Below, piece after piece: positions 1-8,562 of a stretch of DNA of 64,000 nucleotides; position 1 is the first letter of the stretch; every line of letters starts with the position of its first letter. Position numbers and translations under genes: made by a program. Source of the stretch: Bipolaris cookei (lineage: Eukaryota; Ascomycota; Dothideomycetes; Pleosporales; Pleosporaceae); contig NRSV01000005.1 of NCBI GenBank assembly GCA_002286855.1, forward strand, positions 434,001-498,000, given 5' to 3'. Under the pieces are notes generated by a model. The model had not been told where the DNA came from. It did not search any database and worked only from the letters and a program-made list of their open reading frames with translations.

Positions 1-1123
1 TATACATGTAGCCACTTCTTTGCTGTTCAGTCTTCAGATATTTTAGTTGATATGGCTTAGTCGGTGTTTGGTCACTTTCCGATTTCGTCATGCCAACGTC
101 CAGGATTATGCCTCACACTGAGCTTTGATGAAGCTATGTTTTCTAACAATTCTGCAGATATACAATGATCAATCAATAAGCAGGAACGCAAGCCTATGGG
201 ATGTTATCATCTTGAAGATCTATCCCGTTTTTTGTTGGCTTTCCCGGAATGCTCTAAGCTTACACACACTTGACCTCTTCCCAACGCCCATTGCCGTATC
301 GCTTGAGTACTGCATTGCCTGTATTATCCCACCATTATCTGTTCCCAAACCCAGAAGTTTCTGGATCTTCCAAGTATATTTGTATGACCCTCTTCTCGGT
401 ATCCAGTACCACTTCTCTGCACGTTACGTACTCTTAGCGTCCTTGTCCCACTGTTACAGTAGTACCTCCAAGTTTTCAGCGCTATCCCAACCAATGAGTG
501 TTTGCATTCCCCAGGAGTCGAAGTAGCAAGCCGCGCCAAAGATACCAAAACTACGACATGGACATAGGGTTCACACCATGTCGCTATGACTAACGTCTCA
601 TGTTCAGGCCATGGTGGTACTGGGGAGGCGCGGTTCAGCGGTCAAGCCGAACTTACCTCAGAACACGTCAACTCGGCTTGACCGACATATTTGCGTACAT
701 AGCTTCTGACAGCAGCTACTGTGCTTGATAGAACGCCGTGGTAGGTGCACTCGTCAGAAGGGCAAAGGTGACATCAAAAATATTAAGCCTGTGTGACATA
801 CAACGGTCCTATCCGGAAGGAAATAGTATATCAAAGCCACGCTGTTGACGGGAACTTGCAGTTTGACAGCTTGGTAACGGCTGATGACTATGTTACAGCA
901 CGAAACGATGATGATTTGTATGTGGTCCGGGTACTTAAAGTCCGCGTTGTTTCTCATGCTTTCCAGTGCAAGTACCATACATACAAACACGGTATCGATT
1001 GCTAAGCTTTACCAACAAATCCTTTACAAATCCTTGAACATTCTTCCATCTTCACGATTTTCCGGTCACGAAACACACGAGAACCCTAAGGAATCACTCT
1101 TCGTCTCAAAAAGCTCTTCCAAA
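1..1123. other. Left-edge non-coding region
   Basis: I see no supportable gene here. Open frames are short, lack signal peptides or domains, and overlap on both strands. The last 100 bases or so form the promoter and 5' leader of the secreted-protein gene that begins at 1124. Confidence 0.5.
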
Positions 1124-1554
1124 ATGCAGTTCACAAGCATTCTAATCAGGCTACTTTCTACCCTACCTACCACACTATCAACGCCCACATCTTCCATAGC
1201 TCACAATAATGACCCAAAAATGTGCGGCTACGTCCTCACAGTCCGAAACAGCAGTGCCTATGCGGGCATCTCAGCATACTCGTCTTGCACACCAATATAC
1301 TACAACCAATCCATCCACGGATACCAAGCTGCGTTCGCTTACAGCATATTTGGCGGGTGCCGATGCAGATTTCACGGGCAAGTACCTCCTTGCAATGGGA
1401 AACCCATAGGCTAAACATTGCTAGGAGCGAACAGGATTGTGCAAATGAACAGAATACGCCAGTGTATGAAGGGCCTATTGGAAAAGTTGGCAGGGAGCCC
1501 CATTTCGGCGAGCCGAAGCCCAAGTGGTACAATTGTGAGACGTTACCCCTGTAG
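1124..1554 (+). CDS. Small secreted six-cysteine protein (effector-like), GC-AG intron
   Basis: Model: exons 1124-1377 and 1425-1554, 127 aa. The N-terminus is hydrophobic (residues 1-25, MQFTSILIRLL...), like a signal peptide. Six cysteines at about 34, 55, 79, 81, 90 and 122 could make three disulfides. The CxC pair (GGCRCRF) followed by DC and a late NC resembles many ascomycete small secreted proteins. The 47-bp intron would start with GCAAGT and end CATTGCTAG after a CTAAAC branch site; using it opens 42 further residues with two more cysteines. Without splicing the frame stops at 1414 with 96 aa and five cysteines. No family is recognised and no function is claimed. Two more secreted candidates lie within 2 kb. 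Confidence 0.6.
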
Positions 1555-1954
1555 GGCTACTGGAGTATACGAGTCGGGATGTGGTGATGGCTTTTGATTA
1601 GCACTTGCTTTTTCGGGATACCATTGGTAGGTTGTTAACAGCGATATCTTTTGGCCTGTGGAGTTTGTTGGTCCTCTACTGGTTTGTTTAGAAAGATGAA
1701 ATTCCGCAACGCTATTTGTCTTTACGTGCTCTCTCTAATCACATTACATAAATCTTTCCATTGATAGTATAACTGAAACTCAGTAGCCGTTTTTTTGTAG
1801 ATTAGAATACAAGGTCTTGAGTTTTGATCGCGTGTCCATGGATTGCCCCTCTAGCCCTAACTGCAACATCCACAGTAACCGAGTAATTCATTCCATATCC
1901 GCTGCCTGGGAGTCGCCAGCCCGCATGTTGAAGAAAACACCCGATCTTTTCACC
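1555..1954. other. Non-coding spacer
   Basis: About 400 bases between two candidate secreted-protein genes. It is AT-rich in its first part and I see no gene in it. It may hold an alternative last exon of the minus-strand candidate, which would reach 1955. Confidence 0.4.
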
Positions 1955-2066
1955 TCACCCGTTGCTGCAAGTACTGGAGCTAGGAAATCCTAAATTTCAA
2001 GTCAGTTTTCCACCGACTTCGTAGATTAAAAGCTTCAGATGAAGCAAATCGTAGGTGCAACTTACC

Positions 2067-2285
2067 TTAAGAATCCACAGATCCAAACACGGGTTTCTGG
2101 TTACCATTGTAACACTTGACACTGGCTACACTATCTGTAGGGCAGCCTTCGCGAACAAAGCGAGGATGTTCGTGACGTCGAGCTGGGCCCCAGTGAGGAT
2201 GAATCATGGGTCCTGCCACCTTGTGGGCGAGGACCTGATACATGGTAGTGACGGAGAAGAATATGAAGAGATGGAGGAGCTGCAT
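2067..2285 (-). CDS. Candidate small secreted protein
   Basis: A 72-aa minus-strand frame starts in good context (CGAAAATG) with a credible signal peptide, MQLLHLFIFFSVTTMYQVLA, then a His/Pro/Arg-rich body and two cysteines near the end. A strong donor (GTAAGT) lies just past the stop, so splicing in the 3' UTR is possible. A second model uses a donor at 2104 and an acceptor at 1990-1992 to give exons 2105-2285 and 1955-1989 (71 aa, three cysteines). The overlapping plus-strand frame of 169 aa has no domain and no signal peptide and looks like a shadow. No homologue is recognised. Confidence 0.4.
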   Translation of the reverse strand: MQLLHLFIFFSVTTMYQVLAHKVAGPMIHPHWGPARRHEHPRFVREGCPTDSVASVKCYNGNQKPVFGSVDS

Positions 2286-2938
2286 TTTCGTGTTATAACG
2301 GGTTATGTTATGGGTGACCGAATGCGACTAAAATTGCGGTGGTTGAATGACCTAGGAGTGATGGGGAAAGAAGAAGTTTCGGGACTAACATATTGTGAAC
2401 AGGAGGAATGGGGCATGCCGGCAGGTTTATATTGCTGGGGGGCTTCTGGACTCAATTCTGTGGATGAAGGAGGCATGGAATGGTGGAGAAGGACCAAGAA
2501 GGTAGTTGGGATGGTTCGGATTGGGGTCGTACACTTAAGCTGCAGAGAGAGCAAGGCTGAGTAATTGCATGTCATTGAAAGGTGCTCTCTATCAGTCCAC
2601 CTCACACCAAGTCCCTTTTTTGTTACGCTTTGTCATCGCTACCGTCACCCCATTTTCGCTTCCATGGAATGGTACCGCATCAGTGACTTGCACTTTGCTA
2701 CTTACCATTGCCTGCAAAACGCATGGCTAGGCTACACCTCTACCATTCTAAACTGAAACTAGAAGGATGGTAAGTGTGATTCCTTATATCATGAATGTAT
2801 CCTAGAAACACAGTGGTCGGTGGTCACAAGTAATCGTACGATCATCTACAAATCCCTCGCCTGACCCCTTCGCAGCTTCACATACCTTCCCTGCGTCATT
2901 GCATATTATATCGAATCGTCATAGTCTCCTGAGCTAGG

Positions 2939-3624
2939 ATGCATTTTTCCACGTTGTTTCTAGGTGCCTGCATGGTAGCAAATGTTTTAGCTTCTTCCTA
3001 CTACCAGTAAGTACCACATTCTTAGTGCCTATAGTGGCACTATCAAGGAGCAAAACTAATCACTCCGACAGGGGAGTCGGCTACGTCCGTGGTGGAAACA
3101 GCCACTTTTACTTCCTTGATATCACCGGACCTGGCGAGATTAAGCTAATCACCGGTGATCAGCAGAGGGGCTGGTTTGTACGGCCTATCTGTTGGAACAT
3201 TGAGGCAGGCTACTCCTGCAATTTCTACGAGCCATCGCTACGCGGTCATGGTCCTTTGGTTGGCCAGTACGAGGGCTTCAGCGAGGGCTATTTTGGCACT
3301 GAGTATGCAGCATACTATGAATGCTGGCGCACTGGCCTCGAGCGTCGACACACTGTCATCGAGGATCTGCGCACTGGTATCGAGCGTCTACGGACTGGTA
3401 TCGAACGTCGGCAGCGGCCAAATGACAGGCACAGGCCGGGCCCATTAGCAGGTCACCCTTGTGGCTACCTTGGAGTATGCCTTAGCTTTGATAATAAGTA
3501 CAATATGGATTATGCTAATCTCAATAGTTTCAATCTGGTGATTCTCACAAGTGATACGTATGGGCTTCTCAATGTTACCACTACGAGTGCTTTTTTGCTC
3601 TTTGGGCACTCCGATACTATGTAG
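2939..3624 (+). CDS. Secreted protein with four internal heptad repeats
   Basis: Model: exon 1 2939-3006, a 65-bp intron (GTAAGT...CGACAG) and exon 2 3072-3624, giving 206 aa. Exon 1 encodes almost only a signal peptide (MHFSTLFLGACMVANVLA); the intron removes an in-frame TAA at 3008. The mature part is Gly- and aromatic-rich with cysteines in PICWN, YSCNF, YECWR, HPCGY and GVCLS. Next to the third of these sit four perfect-period 7-residue units (listed separately). The C-terminal stretch is hydrophobic and Thr/Ser-rich. I do not recognise the family. A second intron after the repeats is possible but not needed. It is a candidate apoplastic or effector-type protein by architecture only. Confidence 0.6.
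3328..3411 (+). repeat. 4 x 21-bp in-frame tandem repeat
   Basis: Four units of 21 bp (84 bp) encode RTGLERR, HTVIEDL, RTGIERL and RTGIERR inside the secreted protein above. Units 1, 3 and 4 are clearly related at DNA level (CGCACTGG-TATCGAGCGTC-like); unit 2 has diverged but keeps the period. The heptad spacing with Ile/Leu positions suggests an amphipathic helix. Confidence 0.75.
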
Positions 3625-4104
3625 AAGGGCTAGTGCGATGACGGATGGGGAATTTTGCAACGATATGAATAGAATATTTGTATAATTGGTGCGAGAAACA
3701 AGATAAAGTACCGATTTTGTGTAGTTGATATGTATAAGTTTTCGTTTGATGATTGGGCCTGGTACTTTAAATTCTGGTACGCAATATATCGCATTATTAA
3801 GCTTGAAGAACATATTTCTGTCGAGATTATATGATGATAGGGATGCGGTGCTGGTAATTAGGATTCACGAGGGTGGGTGTGGGTGAAGTCGGAGGTCCGA
3901 GGCGCTCCCATTGGCGGCCGGGGCGATAAGAAAAGGACCCAAAATTTCCATTGCGCCTTGCGAACTCCCTCGATGCTTGCATGCGACACCACACCTCGAT
4001 ACCCCACGCGCCACCCAATATATAAGCAATAAGAACGTCAATACCAAGAATCGCACACTGAAATTCATCCAATCAGACGACCGTATCAACGAACTACCAC
4101 CACG
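3625..4104. other. Intergenic region upstream of IMP4
   Basis: 480 bases with no gene. It contains the 3' end of the secreted-protein gene and the IMP4 promoter, including a GATAAG element near 3924-3930 and a TATATAAG stretch near 4019-4026. Confidence 0.4.
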
Positions 4105-5187
4105 ATGATCCGGAAACAAGCGCGTGAAAGGCGCGACTACCTCTACCGTCGCGCATTAACTCTGCGCGATGCAGAACTTGCTTCCAAGAGAGCCGCACTA
4201 AAAGAATCTCTCGCAAGCGGAAAGCCACTGTCAAAAGACGTTGCCAACGACACATCCCTAAGAGAAGACTACAAATACGATGAGAGCAGAGCAGATAGGA
4301 CAGTCGAGGAAGAGCTAGGCTTGGATGACGAATATGCGCAGCTATCTGGAGTCGTCGACCCGAGAATCCTTGTCACAACTAGTCGGTAAGAGCGACGCTT
4401 TTTCTTCGCTGAGCGCAAGCCACCTGCTAACGTATGTGTGATACAGAGACCCTTCAAGCAGACTCGGCACCTTTGCCAAAGAAATCCGATTACTCCTCCC
4501 CACATCCATCCGCCTGAACCGCGGAAACATGATCTTGCCCAACCTGGTCGAAAGCGCAAAGTCCGGAGGTCTAAGCGATATGGTACTCCTACACGAACAC
4601 AGAGGTACTCCAACTGCATTGACGGTCTCGCACTTCCCCCACGGACCCACAGCCAGTTTCTCGCTTCGTAAGTCTCTTTCTTTACCACTATTTCTTTCTA
4701 TTCCCTAAATAGCGGACAAAGCTGACAGAATAATACAGATAACGTAGTCCTCAGAGCAGACATCCCCAACTCCTCACGCGGCACAGTCTCAGAAAGCTAC
4801 CCGCACCTCATCTTCGAAGGCTTCACCACAAAACTCGGCCAACGCTGCGTTCAGATTCTAAAACACCTGTTTCCCCCTCGAGAAGCAAATGCTAAAGTGG
4901 GGAATCGTGTTGTTACGTACGTTCCTTTCGCTTCTCTCTTTCCTTTCTCACCTTGTATTTGCTAACATTTTTTGAATAGATTCAAGAACATAGAAGACAC
5001 AATTGAAGTCCGTCATCATGTCTTTGTAAAGACGGGGTACCAATCCGTGGAGCTGGCGGAGGTCGGGCCGAGAATGAGTATGCGCTTGTTTGAGATTCGG
5101 GCTGGGACACTGGATAATAAGGAGGGGGATGTCGAGTGGCATCTTAACCAGTACACAAGGACGGGAAGGAAGAAGGATTACTTGTAG
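4105..5187 (+). CDS. IMP4: U3 snoRNP protein IMP4 (Brix domain)
   Basis: Exons 4105-4385, 4447-4667, 4739-4916 and 4980-5187 give 295 aa, close to the yeast length. IMP4 joins IMP3 and MPP10 in the U3 snoRNP of the small-subunit processome and is needed for the early cleavages of pre-rRNA that release 18S rRNA, in the nucleolus. Visible signs are the basic N-terminus starting MIRKQARERRDYLYRRA, then the Brix domain from about residue 95 with RLNRGNMILPNLV, LHEHRGTPTALTVSHFPHGP, PHLIFEGF and the C-terminal KNIEDTIEVRHH and GPRMSMRLFEIRAGT. All three introns are short with clean GT-AG ends. It converges with PRMT5 (360 bp between stops). Confidence 0.95.
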
Positions 5188-5547
5188 GGGTTCGGAGATT
5201 ATGCATGAAACCGACTGGGCTGCCTTCACTCACGAGATATTAACACCATGTGGAAACTGGGCATGAAGAAATGATTAGGAAAGAGGGGCATGAGAAAAGT
5301 TGGTTCGAGGTCATTTTGCACATGATAATGGTTTTTAAGCATTCGAGTTAGGCGCAAGGCGTTAAAGCATGCGTGAGGGATAACAAAAGAGCCCAACATT
5401 ATCAATATGCAAGATCACAAACTTTTTCTGGGCGACTTGGACTTTGTCGAATGAAGCAGGGTTCTGTGCAGCTCACATTTGGTTTATACCATGATGTTTT
5501 CTGTATTTTGACTCCGTACTAATAGTAATGGGAACAAGCGAGATTCA
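5188..5547. other. Convergent 3' spacer IMP4/PRMT5
   Basis: 360 bases between two stop codons facing each other. No gene is seen; it should hold both 3' UTRs and poly(A) sites. Confidence 0.5.
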
Positions 5548-8132
5548 TCACATCATGCATCCGTTCGACTTGCTCGAGTGGAAGTCAGAGACACTCAAGC
5601 GCACGCGCTGGCCATTGATCATCATATAGCTTTCCACAAGCCATTCATACCACACCTTGCGGTCATCAGTTTGCCTCCAGAAGCTGACTTCGATCTCTGA
5701 GTTGGCGGGCAGCTGCATAGGGTTCTGCGATATTTGTCAGTACAGATGCTCAAAGACATCAAAAACCAACAAACCAACAATGTAACATACCTTGAGGGGA
5801 AACAAGATTGGGAACCATGAAATCATGTCCTTGCTCTTCTGCTCCATTGTGACGGGGTTGGTGCTTAGTTCTACAGGACCCTCGGAACCGCTGTACAGGA
5901 CAGTCTCAAAGTAAGCGCCCAAGCCATGGCAGACACCAGGCTCTTGGATCGGGAAGGCGATTCTGCAATAGCGCAGGTTGTGTTCATTTACACCATCACC
6001 TCCACAGAAGCCGCCTCCACCCCCTACTGCCGACCCGCCCTTACGCAGCGAAGATTGAGCTAGAACAGCCGGTGGGAGAGGGTGAGTAAACTCCCATGCA
6101 GTCCGTACATTTGGTGCGAGAGGGGGTTCGAGATTAAAGTTTTGCATCTTGGTGCCGTTGCTGAGTTGCTGAGAGGCAATCGTCTCTTTGGCTTCTGTAG
6201 ACAAAAAGTCGAATTGTGACACCATGACGACCCAGGGGATATCGAAAGCGTTTGAGTCTACACTCGTACTGCGGTTGTACAAATCTGCCCAGAGCTTTGG
6301 GGTAGCAATTGGAGTAAAGTGCGCGGTGTAGCTGGAGGGTATCGAGATGCCATGGGTGGGGTTCAAGACATGCTGGACACCGTCGAGACACTCTGGTGAC
6401 AACTCGTTGTCGGCAAAAGATCCAAGCAGCTCACTCACAAGAATGTCAACCCGGCCAAACGTGCCATCTGCTTTCGATGGGCCTTTCCAGGCTCTCATGT
6501 CCGTCTTGACAACTGTGACACGTCCACCCCAAGTCTCAATATTACGGCGCTGTAACAGGACGTAGGCGTTTGGGTTCTTTTCAATCGCATAGACTTTTAC
6601 AGGGACGCCTGAGCTTGCACTCGCATTGAGTGCACGTGTTACGAGTGGTCCACGACCAGATCCTACGACTGCAATGACGACGGCGCCATTGTCTGAGCTT
6701 GTCGACTTCTGCTGTGCATGCCAATCGCGTAGCGCCTGTGCAATGGCTCGCTCGTACCATGCGTATTTGATTGGGTCTTTCTCAAACACCTCATAAGTGA
6801 TGGATTCCAAATTATCTGTTAGGGGCTGCAATGGGCTCTGGAGGTAGTCTTGGAAGCCCCCACCAAAGCGTTCAATCTGGCTTTTGGGAGGCTGGTTACG
6901 CTGCAGGTACCGCATGTAACTCAGGTGTGGTGTGGGATCATTACTGCTGCTGCTCTTTTTTGGTGATTTCTTTGCCAGTTGAGCTGCTTCAGCCGGAGTG
7001 GGTGCGGCTGTTGAGGAAGCAGGGCTCGGTGCGTCCTCTACCATGTGAGGGGAGAGATGGCCTGTAGAATACGACATGATCATGTCTGGGTCGTCAATGC
7101 CTGGGAGTGGACCGACGTCCGAGATGAGTAGCCAAGGCCCACGCTGCAGGCGCATAGCCCGGAAGATGAAGACTTGGTGTGCCTTTGATAGCACGAAGGA
7201 CTGACGGGCATTGACCAAAAAAGACGATGCCGACAGATTGAGTAGTCTGACGGGCTCTGAGAACCAGCGCGACTGAAGTGAAAGCGACGGAAGTCGGCGC
7301 GGGAGATCAAGCACTGAGGTAATTGAGTTAGTATGAGGAACATGGTCTGACGAGGCACAGTCTTCCTGGTAGAAAGAAGAATGCTTACTGATTGACAATC
7401 TGCTGTGGTAGTTGCAAATGGACCTGATGGTATTCCACGCATCCCATGAGCTCCAAGAGTTGATGTTCTTTGCTTCAGGGCTGGACTCAAACTCTGGCCT
7501 GGCAAAGCGTGCTAGGTCTCCGACGTCCGCTTCGGTAGGTTCTGGCTGCTTACCGTCCATGGGTAGTTGGATATGGAGCTGAAGGTAAGACCCCGTAACG
7601 AGGGCCTCTTTGATTGAGCGGGCATACTGAGACACACCAGCCTGTCCATGGGCGAGTCTCGGACCTGGCACGACAACATTTGTGACACCGCAGAATGCAG
7701 CGAAGGCAATCTCGAGGTGAAAGACCTGTCGTGACAGATGGGCGATAAGTGGATCAGGCGAGGACAGGTCAATCCATGGGCTAGCAAAGGTTACAAGCTG
7801 GCCGATGATTTCGGTCGGACCGAGAGGTGTGTCGAAATTGTCCAGTGCAGGTATCAAGGGTAGCGGCTGCGCTGGAGACTCAGCGAGGGATTGAGTGTAC
7901 GAGTTGAGGATGCCGAGGACACGGTTGTGGAAGTGGTCATTTGTGATTGAGCTCGTGAGCATATCATACTGGCCGTGGTCAGTCACGGTTCCTGCATACT
8001 CTCGGCGGCACCTACTCCGAGATCTTGGGCGTGCTGGACCAGTTCCGGCGACACGTCGAGCCCGCGCTTCGACTCATGCTGGCCAATATAGAAGATGGCC
8101 GCTGAGTCGTCCATTCCTTCCGAATAGTCCAT
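5548..8132 (-). CDS. PRMT5: Protein arginine methyltransferase PRMT5 (Skb1/Hsl7 type)
   Basis: Exons (minus strand) 8016-8132, 7389-7968, 5791-7313 and 5548-5724 give 798 aa. It makes symmetric dimethylarginine on histones and spliceosomal Sm proteins; yeast Skb1/Hsl7 act in mitotic entry and morphogenesis. The N-terminal TIM-barrel part runs to about residue 290. Then comes TYEVFEKDPIKY, whose Phe directs symmetric methylation, the SAM site VVGSGRGPL and YAIEKNPNA, and the double-E loop SELLGSFADNELSPE. The beta-barrel ends with FSWFP-like ISWFPILFPLK and FWRQTDDRKVWYEW. A Ser/Ala/Lys-rich insert of about 50 residues precedes the catalytic domain. The 75-bp second intron is a multiple of three and hides in the open frame; removing it restores the barrel strand SIMLDLPRRLPS. 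The short first exon supplies IFYIGQHESKRGLDVSPELV. Confidence 0.95.
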
Positions 8133-8562
8133 GTTGCCAAGGGGGTCCCGAACAGGGCGAAAATATGTGCGGCGGCGAAGGAAATATGACTACGGAAAAG
8201 ATGGTGGAGAAGACTGCAGCGGCGGAGCACGGCAGCGGGGTTGTTGGTGAGGCGGCGGGCAGAGGCAATTGTTGCGGGCAAACAAAATCAGTCACGGCGG
8301 CGGTGATAGGTCACAGCAGGCAGAAAAGAAGCCACTCTGGATAGAGGGCGCATGTATATTGATCAAATTCATGGCGGCGTGTGTGGGTGGATATTTGGTG
8401 CGGTGCCTGGCAGGCCGTGGTGGTTCGCGCCAAGCGTGGAGGGTGATGCCTGTGGAGCTCCGTACGTTAGTTCGATACGGGCTATTCCTACTCCGGTTGC
8501 CGCATAACTTTTTCTACGTCCGGCCATCTTCACCACGCGCAACCCACGACCAAACCGCCACC
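8133..8562. promoter_or_regulatory. Divergent promoter PRMT5/PRP43
   Basis: 430 bases between the PRMT5 start (minus strand) and the PRP43 start (plus strand). Both promoters and leaders must fit here. An open plus-strand frame continues upstream of the PRP43 ATG, but it has no homology to the helicase, and the ATG at 8563 lies in a good context (GCCACCATG). Confidence 0.6.

Noticed and set aside
2055..2564. 169-aa plus-strand frame
   Set aside because: No signal peptide or motif, and it overlaps the minus-strand frame that has a clear signal peptide.
8269..8562. N-terminal extension of the PRP43 frame
   Set aside because: Not like any Prp43 N-terminus, and it would consume most of the divergent promoter; the ATG at 8563 has a strong context.
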